Notes: generated by a model not told the origin, from the letters alone. DNA of 64,000 nt from Neoroseomonas oryzicola (GCF_012163135.1 NZ_JAAVUP010000007.1:62001-126000), one strand, 5' to 3'; numbered from the stretch's first letter, positions 32,195-40,874 are shown. Numbers and translations: made by a program.

Positions 32195-33040
32195 TCAGCC
32201 GACCGGGATGTTGTCGAGCAGCCGCACGGTGCCGAGCCGCGCGGCGGCGACCAGCCGCATCGGCCCGTCCGCGCGGCGCGCGGTCAGCGGCTTCAGCGTC
32301 TCGGCCTCGACCAGCGCGAGGTAGTCCGGCACGAAGCCCGCCGACCGCAGCTGCGCGAGCCCGTCATCGAGTGCCGCCGCCACCGCCGCGCCGCCCGCGA
32401 TCGCCGTCGCCGCCGCAGTCATGACGCGCAGCAGGACCGGCGCCGTCGCGCGTTCCGCTGCCGAGAGGAAGCGGTTGCGCGAGGACATGGCGAGCCCGTC
32501 CGCCTCCCGCACGGTCGCCACCGGCAGGATGCGGATCGGGATGTCGAGGTCCGCGACCATGCGCGTGACGACCTGCAATTGCTGCCAGTCCTTCTCGCCG
32601 AAGGCGGCGATCTCGGCCTGGGATTGCTGGAACAGCTTGCAGCAGACCGTCGCGACGCCGCGGAAATGGCCGGGGCGGGCATCGCCCTCCCAGCCGGAGC
32701 TCGGGCCCCCGACCTCGATCACCGTGGCGCTCCCGGGCGGGTACATCGCCTCGACCGGCGGCATCCAGACCAGGTCGCAGCCCGCCGCCTTCAGCTTCGC
32801 GAGGTCCCCTGCCTCATCGCGCGGGTAGCGCGACAGATCCTCATTGGCGTTGAATTGCAGCGGGTTGACGAAGATCGACGCCGACACCGCATCGGCCCCC
32901 GCGGCACGCGCGGCGGCAACCAGCGCGAGGTGCCCGTCATGCAGGGCCCCCATGGTCGGCACGATGGCAAGGCGCTGGCCATCCGCGCGCAAGGCAGCGG
33001 TGGCGGCGCGGAGCGAGGGCAGGTCCCGGCAGATCTGCAT
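32195..33040 (-). CDS. panC: Pantothenate synthetase
   Basis: The 281-residue cytoplasmic enzyme condenses pantoate and beta-alanine with ATP to pantothenate, a coenzyme A precursor. Visible motifs are VPTMGALHDGHLAL (HIGH-like ATP site, about 27-40), IFVNPLQFNANEDLSRYPR, GHFRGVATVCCKLFQ, FGEKDWQQL and GLAMSSRNRFLS (KMSKS-like). Length and order of motifs are standard for the family. It is divergent from the rRNA methyltransferase gene; panB is not in the window. Confidence 0.96.
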   Translation of the reverse strand: MQICRDLPSLRAATAALRADGQRLAIVPTMGALHDGHLALVAAARAAGADAVSASIFVNPLQFNANEDLSRYPRDEAGDLAKLKAAGCDLVWMPPVEAMYPPGSATVIEVGGPSSGWEGDARPGHFRGVATVCCKLFQQSQAEIAAFGEKDWQQLQVVTRMVADLDIPIRILPVATVREADGLAMSSRNRFLSAAERATAPVLLRVMTAAATAIAGGAAVAAALDDGLAQLRSAGFVPDYLALVEAETLKPLTARRADGPMRLVAAARLGTVRLLDNIPVG

Positions 33041-33102
33041 GGCGGCACCCTAGCGGGCATGCATGGACGGGCAAGCCGCGCCTCGGCATGGTCCGCCATG
33101 CC

Positions 33103-34296
33103 ATGACCGCAACGCAAGACCGACCGCTGATCCGCCTGCTGCCCGGCCGCGACCGCCGCGTGAAGGGTGGCCACCCCTGGGCCTTCTCCAACGAGATCGC
33201 GATGACCCCGGCCGCGAAGGCCCTGCCGCCCGGCAGCGTGGTGCGCCTGGAAGGCGATGACGGGGTGAAGCACGGCGCCTGGCACTTCAACCCGCATTCG
33301 CTGATCGCGGCCCGGCGGCTCGACCCCGACCCGGCCGCGCCCTGCGACGGCGCCTGGTTCCGCGCCCGGCTGGCCGAGGCACTGGCGCTGCGCGACCGCC
33401 TGTTCGACCGGCCGCAATACCGGCTGATCCACGCCGAGGCCGACGGCCTGCCCGGCCTGGTGGTGGACCGCTACGGCGACGTCGTCGCGCTGCAGGCGAA
33501 CACCGCCGGCATGGACGCCGCGACGCCGATGATCGTCGAGGCGCTGACGGCGCTCATCGCCCCGCGCGGCATCGTCGCCCGCAACGACGCCGGGGTGCGC
33601 GCGCTCGAGGGGTTGCAGGAGGAGGTGCGCCTCCTTGCCGGCGATGCCGCCGGCGCGACGGTGGAGGAGAACGGGCTGCGCTTCCCGGTCGACCTGCTGG
33701 GCGGCCAGAAGACCGGCTGGTTCTTCGACCAGCGCGAGCACCGCGCGCGTGTCGCCGGGCTGGCCAAGGGGGCGACGGTGCTCGACGCCTTCTGCCACAC
33801 CGGCGGCTTCGGCATCGGTTGCGCGGTGGCGGGGGCGACGCGTGTCACGCTGCTCGACCGCAGCGAGCATGCGCTGGCGACGGCGAAGGAGGCCGCGGCA
33901 ATGAACGGCGTCGCCGATCGCGTGACGACGCAGCGCGGCGAGGCGATGGAGACGCTGGAGCGCATGCTCGGCGCCGGGCAGCGCTTCGGCGTGGTGATCA
34001 CCGACCCGCCGGCCTTCGCCAAGACGCGCAAGGACCAGCCGGCGGCGCTGCGCGCCTATGGCAAGCTGGCGCGCATCGCGGCGGGGCTGGTCGAGCGCGG
34101 TGGCTTTCTCTTCATCGCCTCCTGCTCGCACCACGTCGCGCCGGGGGAATTCGCCGATGCGGTCGCCTGGGGCGTGCATCGCGCGCGGCGCGAGGCGCGG
34201 ATCCTGCACATGGGTGGCGCCGGACCCGACCATCCGCTGCATCCGATGCTGCCGGAAAGCCAGTACCTCAAGGGCATGCTGCTGCACCTGCCGTGA
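33103..34296 (+). CDS. Class I SAM-dependent rRNA methyltransferase (RlmI-like)
   Basis: The protein has 397 residues. An N-terminal PUA-type RNA-binding domain (LLPGRDRRVKGGHPWAFSNEI) precedes a central EEHEA-like region and a C-terminal Rossmann methyltransferase with the SAM motif VLDAFCHTGGFGIG and the catalytic-type VITDPPAFAK. This is the RlmI/YccW group that methylates 23S rRNA cytosine C5; the target base here is inferred. ATG 33103 is preferred; ATG 33088 would add five residues. Its stop overlaps the next gene start (GTGA). Confidence 0.9.
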   Translation: MTATQDRPLIRLLPGRDRRVKGGHPWAFSNEIAMTPAAKALPPGSVVRLEGDDGVKHGAWHFNPHSLIAARRLDPDPAAPCDGAWFRARLAEALALRDRLFDRPQYRLIHAEADGLPGLVVDRYGDVVALQANTAGMDAATPMIVEALTALIAPRGIVARNDAGVRALEGLQEEVRLLAGDAAGATVEENGLRFPVDLLGGQKTGWFFDQREHRARVAGLAKGATVLDAFCHTGGFGIGCAVAGATRVTLLDRSEHALATAKEAAAMNGVADRVTTQRGEAMETLERMLGAGQRFGVVITDPPAFAKTRKDQPAALRAYGKLARIAAGLVERGGFLFIASCSHHVAPGEFADAVAWGVHRARREARILHMGGAGPDHPLHPMLPESQYLKGMLLHLP

Positions 34297-34745
34297 GTGC
34301 CGACCGCGCCCTGCCCAACGTCCGCGTCCTGACGGCGGCGCCGCTGCCGGTCGGGCCGCGGCTCGCGCGTGGCTGGCGGATCAGCGCCTATGAGGCGGCG
34401 GGCGCGGTGGCGCGGCTCGGGCGAGGGTCGCGCGCGGTGGATGCGCTGCTGGCGGCGGCGCGGGTGCGGCGGGGGGCCTTCGTCGGGGCCTGGAATCCGC
34501 TCAGCCGGATGATGCCGCGCCGCTGGAATGACCGGATGCTGGACCGGCTGCGCGTGTTGGCGCGGCGCGCGGGGCTGCGGTTTCACGACGGCCGCGGCCA
34601 CGCGGCGCGCCCAGCCTGGGTGGAGGAACACCTGCTGATCCTCGGCGACCTGCGCCCCGTCATCGTGCTGGCGCGCCGCTTCCGCCAGCACGCCGTCCTG
34701 CGCGTGCGGCTGCGCGCGCCGAGCCGCCTGCTGGTGCTGCGATGA
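34293..34745 (+). CDS. DUF3293-type protein
   Basis: The 150-residue protein starts at GTG 34293, overlapping the methyltransferase stop as GTGA. The central part AFVGAWNPLSRMMPRRWNDRMLDRLRVL, followed by WVEEHLLIL and the aromatic/Gln C-terminal RFRQHAVLRVRL, follows the pattern of DUF3293, whose function is unknown. It is basic (many Arg), with no membrane segment or signal. It sits between an rRNA methyltransferase and an MFS gene, coupled to both by 4-base overlaps. Confidence 0.75.
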   Translation: MSADRALPNVRVLTAAPLPVGPRLARGWRISAYEAAGAVARLGRGSRAVDALLAAARVRRGAFVGAWNPLSRMMPRRWNDRMLDRLRVLARRAGLRFHDGRGHAARPAWVEEHLLILGDLRPVIVLARRFRQHAVLRVRLRAPSRLLVLR

Positions 34746-35896
34746 GGGGCGCCATCCCCTTCCTCTGCGCGGTCTTCGCCGTGCGCGCGGCGCTCGGCGC
34801 GCTGTTCCAGGCGCCCGGCGCCGCCGGACCGGTGCTGGTGCCGGAGTTCGGGCTCGACTGGACGGCCTTCGGCACGCTGGTCGGGCTGTTCTGGTTCCCC
34901 GGGCTGGTGCTGGTCTATCCGCTCGGCCTCGCGGCGCGGCGGCTGGGGGACCGGACGGGATCGCTGCTCGGGCTCGGTTTCCTGACGCTCGGCGCGCTGG
35001 TCTGCGCCGCAGCGGTCGGCAGCGCGGTGCCGCTCTACGCCGGGCGGCTGCTGATGGGCGTCGGCACGGTGCTCGTCATCCTGCTGATGACGAAGATGAT
35101 GCAGGACCGCTTCCAGGGCGCGGACCTCTTCCTCGCCATGTCGGTCTACGTCCTCGGCTGGCCGATCGGCATCGCCGCGGCCCAGGCTGTGCTGCCGCCG
35201 CTGTCGCTGAACCTCGGCTGGCAACTGCCCTTCCTGGTGGCGGCGGTGGCGGGCGCGCTGGCCTTCGCGGCCCTTGCCGCGGCCTCGCGCCAGGTTGCGC
35301 GCCCGCCGCCGCCGCCGCCCGGTCAGGTGCGGCTGACGGGGCGGGAGGTGCGGCTGATGTGCCTCGCGGGTGCGTCCTGGGCCTGCGTGAACGGGACCTA
35401 CATGGTGCTCGTTACCTTCGCGCCGCCGCTGCTCGTCGAGCGCGGATTGTCGGTCGCCAGCGCGGGCTTCGCGACATCGCTGATGTCCTGGGTGAACATC
35501 CTCGCCGTGCCGGCGGGCGCGGTGATCGCGCGACGCGCGGCGTTGGTGCTGCCGATGGTGGTGGGCTGCATCACCGCCGCGGCCGTGCTCGCCGCGCTGC
35601 TGCCTTTCACCGATGTCGGGCTTGCCGCGGTGATTCTCGCGACGCACGGGCTGCTCTACGCCCTGCCGATCACGATCTTCTCGGCCCTGCCGGCGTTGGC
35701 CGTGCCGCCGGAACGGCGGGCGCAGGGCCTCGGCGTGTACTTCATCTTCTTCTACGCGGGCTGTACGGGATTCCCGCCGGTCGCGGGGTGGCTTGCGGAC
35801 CGCGCGGGAACGGTCGCACCGGTGATCTTCGCCGCCGGGCTGCTGATGGCGGCGCTGGCCTTCTTCCTCGCCTTCCGGCGGCTGGTCGCCCGCTAG
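34742..35896 (+). CDS. MFS transporter
   Basis: The 384-residue protein has about twelve hydrophobic segments with an internal Pro-rich loop at about 185-195 (ARPPPPPPGQVRL). MFS loop features include YPLGLAARRLGDRTG near residue 60 and GRLLMGVGTVLVI at helix 4. The pattern resembles the NarK/CynX-type anion and organic-acid carriers. ATG overlaps the DUF3293 stop (ATGA). Its TAG stop and that of the convergent sirtuin gene are both made by the palindrome CTAG at 35893-35896. Substrate unknown. Confidence 0.86.
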   Translation: MRGAIPFLCAVFAVRAALGALFQAPGAAGPVLVPEFGLDWTAFGTLVGLFWFPGLVLVYPLGLAARRLGDRTGSLLGLGFLTLGALVCAAAVGSAVPLYAGRLLMGVGTVLVILLMTKMMQDRFQGADLFLAMSVYVLGWPIGIAAAQAVLPPLSLNLGWQLPFLVAAVAGALAFAALAAASRQVARPPPPPPGQVRLTGREVRLMCLAGASWACVNGTYMVLVTFAPPLLVERGLSVASAGFATSLMSWVNILAVPAGAVIARRAALVLPMVVGCITAAAVLAALLPFTDVGLAAVILATHGLLYALPITIFSALPALAVPPERRAQGLGVYFIFFYAGCTGFPPVAGWLADRAGTVAPVIFAAGLLMAALAFFLAFRRLVAR

Positions 35897-36636
35897 TTGA
35901 TCCCGACCGCGCCGCCCATTGCCTCCCCGATCGGTGCGTTCACCACCAGGTCTGCGAGGTCGTCGAGAGGCGTCGGATCGTTGTTCACGATGGCAAGCCG
36001 CGCACCGTTGCGCTTCGCCTGCTCCGGGAAGCCAGCCGCCGGATAGACGACCAGCGACGACCCCAGCACGACGAAGAGGTCCGCCGCGCGTGTCTCGGCC
36101 GCCGCACGCCGCATCGCCTCCTCCGGCATCGACTGGCCGAAGGAGATCGTCGCCGTCTTCACCAGCCCGCCGCAGGCGGTGCAGTCGGGCACATCGCCCT
36201 GCGCCTCGAACGCCGCGCGCAGGGCGCCGATCTCGTAGCGCGTCCCGCATTCGAGGCAATGCGCATAGGTCGAGTTGCCGTGGAGCTCGATCACCTGTTC
36301 CTCCGGAATGCCGGAGGCCTGGTGCAGCCCGTCGATGTTCTGGGTGATGACGCTGCTCGCCTTGCCCTGGCGCACCAGCAGCGCGACAGCGCGATGCCCC
36401 CGATTGGGCTGGGCGGCGCGCATCGTCGCATCGCCGTCGAAGCGGCGCCGCCAGGCTTCGCGCCGCGCGGCGGGGGAGGCGACGAAATCCTGGAACATGA
36501 TCGGCTTCACGCGCGCCCAGGTGCCGTTCGGGCCGCGGAAATCGGGGATGCCGGATTCGGTGCTGATGCCCGCGCCGGTGAAGACGACGATGCGGCGCGC
36601 TTCCTCGATCATCTGGCGGAGGGTGGCGACGGACAT
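35893..36636 (-). CDS. cobB: NAD-dependent protein deacylase of the sirtuin family
   Basis: The 247-residue protein shows the full Sir2 core: FTGAGISTESGIPDFRGPNG (NAD site, about 19-38), TQNIDGLHQASG, catalytic His in ELHGN, two zinc-binding CxxC pairs (HCLECG and DCTACGG), VLGSSLVVYPAAGFP and IVNNDPTP. It removes acyl groups from lysines using NAD+. The start MSVATLRQM at 36636 is the first with family similarity. It converges with the MFS gene and shares the CTAG stop palindrome. Confidence 0.93.
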   Translation of the reverse strand: MSVATLRQMIEEARRIVVFTGAGISTESGIPDFRGPNGTWARVKPIMFQDFVASPAARREAWRRRFDGDATMRAAQPNRGHRAVALLVRQGKASSVITQNIDGLHQASGIPEEQVIELHGNSTYAHCLECGTRYEIGALRAAFEAQGDVPDCTACGGLVKTATISFGQSMPEEAMRRAAAETRAADLFVVLGSSLVVYPAAGFPEQAKRNGARLAIVNNDPTPLDDLADLVVNAPIGEAMGGAVGIN

Positions 36637-36682
36637 GAGGCGGACTCTGGCGAGGCCGGGAGCGCTTGTCGAGGAAAGGGCA

Positions 36683-36780
36683 GGGGGAGAAGGGAACTTC
36701 TCCCCCCGAACCCCCCTCAACCTTCTTTGGAACCAAGGAGCCAAAGAAGGGAGGGGGCTCGGGGGAGGTTCTCCTCCCCC
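36683..36780. repeat. Triple-hairpin intergenic repeat, family 2 copy
   Basis: Three perfect hairpins stand in a row between tam and cobB. GGGGGAGAAG/CTTCTCCCCC has a GGAA loop (36683-36706). CCTTCTTTGG/CCAAAGAAGG has a 10-base loop (36721-36750). GGGGGAGG/CCTCCCCC has a TTCT loop (36761-36780). The order of a CCAAAG-type hairpin, a G-rich linker and a GGGGAGG-type hairpin matches copies at 45051-45108, 45213-45270 and 54649-54703. The element is probably a terminator-bearing mobile or REP-like sequence. Confidence 0.6.
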
Positions 36781-36785
36781 GACCT

Positions 36786-37550
36786 TCACCCGATCCGCGC
36801 CAGGATGAACAACCGCCGGAACGGCAGCAGCACCACCCCATCCGCCTGCGGCGGGTAGGCCGCACGCATCGATGCGCGGTAGGCCTCGAGGAATCCCTCC
36901 CGCATGTCGCCTTCGAGCGCATCGAGGAAGGGCCGCAGGCTGGTTCCCATCGCCCATTGCACCACGGGATCGTCGCCCCGCAGCACATGGACGTACTCGG
37001 TCACCCAGAGGTCCAGCGCCGCGACGCGCGGCCGCAGCAGGTCGTAGTAGTCGCCGGGTGCCAGGATCGGCGGCGCGCTGCCCACGCGGGCCAGCGCCGC
37101 AGCCCACGGTCCCTCGCGCGCGATGCGCTCCTGCTCCGCGCGTAGGGGTGCTGCGTGCATGGACGGCATCTGGACCGCGAGCACGCCACCAGGCGCGACG
37201 CAGGACAGCAGGCGGGGAAACAGTACCTCGTGCCCGCCCAGCCATTGCAATGCCGCGTTGCTGAACAGCACGTCCACGGGCTCGGCTGGGGACCAGGCCG
37301 CGATGTCGGCCTGCGCGGTCGCGAAGCCGGTCGCGGCCGCCTTGGCGAGCATCGCCGCGCTGCCGTCCACGCCCGTCACCGCGGCGCCAGGAAAGCGTGC
37401 GGCCAGCAGCGGCAAGGCATTCCCCGCCCCGCAGCCGAGGTCGACGACGCGCTGCGGCGCGGCATGCGGGATGCGCCCGATCAGGTCGATCGCCGGACGC
37501 AGGCGCTCATCCTCGAAACGCAGATACTGGGCGGCGTCCCAGCTCCCCAT
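36786..37550 (-). CDS. tam: Trans-aconitate 2-methyltransferase-like SAM-dependent methyltransferase
   Basis: The 254-residue protein begins GSWDAAQYLRFEDERLRPAIDLIGRIP, the characteristic Tam N terminus. The SAM motif VVDLGCGAGNALPLLAARFP, then TGVDGSAAML, DVLFSNAALQWLGGH and MPSMHAAPL follow. Tam methylates trans-aconitate, a spontaneous inhibitor of aconitase. ATG 37550 overlaps the patatin stop as TGATG, so translation is coupled. A repeat element with strong hairpins begins 3 bases after its stop and may end transcription. Confidence 0.87.
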   Translation of the reverse strand: MGSWDAAQYLRFEDERLRPAIDLIGRIPHAAPQRVVDLGCGAGNALPLLAARFPGAAVTGVDGSAAMLAKAAATGFATAQADIAAWSPAEPVDVLFSNAALQWLGGHEVLFPRLLSCVAPGGVLAVQMPSMHAAPLRAEQERIAREGPWAAALARVGSAPPILAPGDYYDLLRPRVAALDLWVTEYVHVLRGDDPVVQWAMGTSLRPFLDALEGDMREGFLEAYRASMRAAYPPQADGVVLLPFRRLFILARIG

Positions 37551-38620
37551 CACAAAAACCTCGCGCGGATATCGACGCTGCTCTCCCGACCCAACTTGTC
37601 GAAATGCTCGTCGAGCCAGCTCTCTGCCGCCTCGCGCCCGTAGCGGCGCAGGGTGCAGAGGAAGTCCCAGTCGCCGTTGAACTTCGTGCTCAGCTTGAAC
37701 TTCCGCATCCGGTCCTCATCCTCGATGAGGTGGATGAAGAGCCGCCGGTACCGCGGCTGCTCGAGCCGCCCGGTGTCGAGCAGCCGCTGGACGAAGTCGA
37801 TGGCGCGCATCTCGGCCATCAGCGACCCGTTGAAGGTGATCTCGTTCAGCCGGTTCACGATGTCGGAGGCCGTCGTCGGCGCCTCCTCGCGCACCGTGGG
37901 GTTGAGCTGCACCAGCACGATGTCCGGCGGCCCGCCCTGGTCATACAGCGGCCACAGCGCCGGATTGCCGAGGTAGCCGCCGTCCCAGTAGGGCTCGCCG
38001 TCGATCTCCACCGCCTTGAACACCTGCGGCAGGCAGGCCGAGGCGAGCAGCGCGTCGACCGTGAGCTCCCGCCGCGTGAAGACGCGCGGCTTGCCGGTGC
38101 GCACGGAGGTCGCGGAGACGAACAGCTTCGGCGCCTTCGCTTCCATGCGCAGCCGGTCGAAGTCGATGCTGTCCACCAGCGCGTCGCGCAGCGGGTTGTA
38201 GTTATAGGGGAAGGGATTGATCTGATAGGGCGACAGCACGCGGGACAGCGTGTCGAAGGTCCGGTAGGCGAAGGACCAGGTCAGGTCGTGCCCCCAGACG
38301 AGCTTCTCCATCGGCGTCGCCTGCAGCGGGCTGATGGCGAGCTTGCCCGCGATCGACCGCCAGAAGCGATCGAGGGCGGCGATCGCCGCCTCCGGCCCGC
38401 CTTCCAGCAGCCCTTCCACCAGCATCGCGCCGTTGATCGCGCCCGCCGAGGTGCCCGAGAGGCCGTCGACCTCCAGCCTGTCGTCCTCGAGCAGCCGCTC
38501 GAGCACGCCCCAGGTGAAGGCGCCATGCGTCCCGCCGCCCTGCAGCGCCAGCGAGATGCGACGCTTGGCCGGCGGCTTCGCGACCGCGGGCGCCGCGGGC
38601 TGGCCGTTCGTCTGGCTCAC
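37550..38620 (-). CDS. Patatin-like phospholipase, cytoplasmic type
   Basis: The 356-residue protein starts at GTG 38620, overlapping the 3-hydroxybutyrate dehydrogenase stop as GTGA. The patatin motifs are LALQGGGTHGAFTWGVLERLL (oxyanion loop, about 24), GLSGTSAGAINGAML (nucleophile GTSAG, about 53) and the catalytic Asp in YWDGGYLGNPAL. No signal peptide is seen. The bdhA-patatin pairing is common in alphaproteobacteria that make polyhydroxybutyrate, so a role in PHB granule or lipid turnover is possible; this is inference. Confidence 0.87.
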   Translation of the reverse strand: MSQTNGQPAAPAVAKPPAKRRISLALQGGGTHGAFTWGVLERLLEDDRLEVDGLSGTSAGAINGAMLVEGLLEGGPEAAIAALDRFWRSIAGKLAISPLQATPMEKLVWGHDLTWSFAYRTFDTLSRVLSPYQINPFPYNYNPLRDALVDSIDFDRLRMEAKAPKLFVSATSVRTGKPRVFTRRELTVDALLASACLPQVFKAVEIDGEPYWDGGYLGNPALWPLYDQGGPPDIVLVQLNPTVREEAPTTASDIVNRLNEITFNGSLMAEMRAIDFVQRLLDTGRLEQPRYRRLFIHLIEDEDRMRKFKLSTKFNGDWDFLCTLRRYGREAAESWLDEHFDKLGRESSVDIRARFL

Positions 38621-39411
38621 GCCGCCAGCCAGCCGCCGTCGACCGACAGGGCCGCGCCGTTGACGCCGCCCGAGCCCGGCCCGCAGAGCCACAGCGCGAG
38701 GCTCGCCACCTCATCCACCTCGATCCAGCGCTTCGACGGCTGCTTCTCGAGCAGGTAGTCGCGCAGGGCGACCTCCTCGCTGACGCCGTGCTTCTCCGCG
38801 AGCGGCTTGACCTGCGCCTCGGCGAGCGGGGTGCGCACGAAGCCGGGGCAGATGGCGTTGCAGGTGATGGGCGTCTGCGCGACCTCGAGGGCGACGACCT
38901 TCGTCATGCCGACCACCCCGTGCTTCGCCGCCACATAGGCCACCTTGTAGGGGCTCGCGACCAGGCCGTGGGCCGAGGCGATGTTGACCACCCGCCCCCA
39001 GTTCCGCTTCCGCATGCCGGGCAGCGCCGCCTTGATGGCGTGGAAGTTGGACGAGAGGTTGATCGCGATGATCGCGTCCCACTTCGCGTCAGGGAACTCC
39101 TCGACCGGGCTGACGAACTGGATGCCCGCGTTGTTGACCAGGATGTCGCAGGCGCCGAGCGCCTTCTCGCAATCGGCGACCATCGCCCGGACCTCGTCGG
39201 GCTTCGACATGTCGGCGGCGGAATAGGGGGCGTCGCCGCCGCCCATCGCGACGCCGACCTCGGCGCGCGCCGCTGCGATCTCCTCCGGCTTGCCGAATCC
39301 GTTGAGCATCACCTTGGCGCCCGCGCGGGCCATCTGCATGGCGATGCCATGCCCGATGCCCGAGGTGGAGCCGGTGATCAGGGCCGTGCGGCCCGCAAGC
39401 GTCTGTTCCAT
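38617..39411 (-). CDS. bdhA: 3-hydroxybutyrate dehydrogenase
   Basis: The 264-residue classical SDR has TGSTSGIGHGIAMQMA at about 14-29, NNAGIQFVSPVEEFP, and the hallmark ASAHGLVASPYKVAYVAAKHG (catalytic YxxxK), shared by bacterial BdhA enzymes. The C-terminal SVDGGWLAA is standard. It interconverts D-3-hydroxybutyrate and acetoacetate with NAD(H) in PHB and ketone-body metabolism. It is first of three translationally coupled genes (bdhA, patatin, tam). Confidence 0.93.
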   Translation of the reverse strand: MEQTLAGRTALITGSTSGIGHGIAMQMARAGAKVMLNGFGKPEEIAAARAEVGVAMGGGDAPYSAADMSKPDEVRAMVADCEKALGACDILVNNAGIQFVSPVEEFPDAKWDAIIAINLSSNFHAIKAALPGMRKRNWGRVVNIASAHGLVASPYKVAYVAAKHGVVGMTKVVALEVAQTPITCNAICPGFVRTPLAEAQVKPLAEKHGVSEEVALRDYLLEKQPSKRWIEVDEVASLALWLCGPGSGGVNGAALSVDGGWLAA

Positions 39412-39446
39412 ATCGGCAAGGTCCTGCGTGGGGACGGCATCAAGGC

Positions 39447-40874
39447 TCAGGGGCGTCGTTTGAGCAAGCCGACGATGCGCTTCGCGATGGGGGAGAGGAT
39501 GCGCGGCGTGTAGAAGTCGCCCGCCGCGCGCTTCGCGGCCTCCTGCGCGGTCGGGTAGGGCAGGACGGCGCCGGCGAGGGCCGAGAGCGCCAGCCCGCGC
39601 CCGATCATCAGCGCGAAGATCCCGGCCATGTCCCCCGCGCCCGGCCCGACGACCGATGCGCCGAACAGCCGCCCCCTGGAATCTGCGACGAGCTTCACCA
39701 GGCCCTCCGCCCGGCCCTCGGCGACGAGGCGGTCGTTCTCCGTGAGCGGCCAGCGCAGGATCACGAGGCCGGTGCGGCCCCCCGCGCGCAACTCGGCCTC
39801 GGTCGGGCCGATCTGGGCGATCTCGGGGTCGGTGTAGGTGACGCGCGGCAGGGCCTCGTAGGTCACCTTGGCCGGCAGGCCGAAGAGCATCGCGCGGGCG
39901 ATGACCCCGGCATGCTGGGAGCAGACATGGGTGAAGGCGCGCGGCCCGAGGCCCTCCGGCGCCGCAATGTCCCCCGCCGCCCAGACCCGCCGGTTGGTGA
40001 GCGATCGCAGCCCGCGATCCGTCGTGATGCCGGCCGGGGAATACGCGATGCCGCCTTCCTCGAGCCCGAGCCCGGTGAGCCGCGGCACGCGCCCGACCGC
40101 GACCAGCAGGTGGCTGCCCGCGATGCGCGTCCCGTCCGCGAGGCGCAGGGCGATGCCGGGCCCGTCGCGCTCGGCCGCGGCGACCTCCACCCCCTCCAGC
40201 ATGGTGACGCCGTCTGCCTGCAGCGCCTCGCGCAGCGGGGCGACGCATTCCGGGTCCTCCCGCACCGCGATCGCCGCGCGCTCGAGGATGGTGACGCGGC
40301 AGCCAAGCCGGGCATGGGCCTGCGCCATCTCGAGCCCGATCGGCCCGCCGCCCAGGATCACCAGGTGCTCCGGGCGCTCCGGCAGGTGGAACAGGCTCTC
40401 ATTGGTCAGGAAGGGGATGTCGGCGAGGCCCGGGATCGGCGGCACCGCCGCGGCCGAGCCCGCCGCGATGACGGCCCGGCGGAAGGTGAAGCGCCGCCCG
40501 GCGGCCTCGATGGTGCGCAGGCCGGCGAAGCGGGCATGGGCGCGCACGACCGTGACGCCCATGGCGGTGAAGCGTTCCTCGGAATCGTTCGGCGCGATGG
40601 CGGCGATGGCGGCGGTCACATGCGCCCGCACGCCCGCCCAGTCGATGTCCGGTTCCGGCAGGCGCACGCCGAACCGCCCGGCCCGGCGGGCGGCGGCGGC
40701 GGCGTGCGCGGCGGCCAGCAGCGCCTTGGACGGCACGCAGCCGGTGTTGAGGCAGTCGCCCCCCATGCGCCCGCGCTCGAACAGCGCGACCTTCAGGCCG
40801 AGCCCCGCCGAGATGGCCGCCACCGACAGCCCTGCCGCGCCGGCGCCGATCACCGCCACGTCGAAGTCAGGCAT
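39447..40874 (-). CDS. Mercuric reductase/dihydrolipoamide dehydrogenase-like FAD oxidoreductase
   Basis: The 475-residue pyridine-nucleotide disulphide oxidoreductase has the FAD motif VAVIGAGAAGLSVA, redox-active GGDCLNTGCVPSKAL (about 39-53), NAD motif VILGGGPIGLEMAQ, VWAAGDIAAPEG and a C-terminal dimer domain ending LPYPTAQEAAKRAAG. Lipoamide dehydrogenases carry a catalytic His before the conserved Pro near the C terminus; here Leu stands at that place, so the thiol chemistry may differ. It overlaps the TVP38 gene by 8 bases, a pairing (sometimes a fusion) seen in many bacteria. Substrate unknown. ATG 40874 is preferred to the preceding GTG. Confidence 0.88.
   Translation of the reverse strand: MPDFDVAVIGAGAAGLSVAAISAGLGLKVALFERGRMGGDCLNTGCVPSKALLAAAHAAAAARRAGRFGVRLPEPDIDWAGVRAHVTAAIAAIAPNDSEERFTAMGVTVVRAHARFAGLRTIEAAGRRFTFRRAVIAAGSAAAVPPIPGLADIPFLTNESLFHLPERPEHLVILGGGPIGLEMAQAHARLGCRVTILERAAIAVREDPECVAPLREALQADGVTMLEGVEVAAAERDGPGIALRLADGTRIAGSHLLVAVGRVPRLTGLGLEEGGIAYSPAGITTDRGLRSLTNRRVWAAGDIAAPEGLGPRAFTHVCSQHAGVIARAMLFGLPAKVTYEALPRVTYTDPEIAQIGPTEAELRAGGRTGLVILRWPLTENDRLVAEGRAEGLVKLVADSRGRLFGASVVGPGAGDMAGIFALMIGRGLALSALAGAVLPYPTAQEAAKRAAGDFYTPRILSPIAKRIVGLLKRRP

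Noticed and set aside
36683..36780. CRISPR-like repeats
   Set aside because: The hairpins are not regularly spaced identical repeats with unique spacers, and no cas gene is present.
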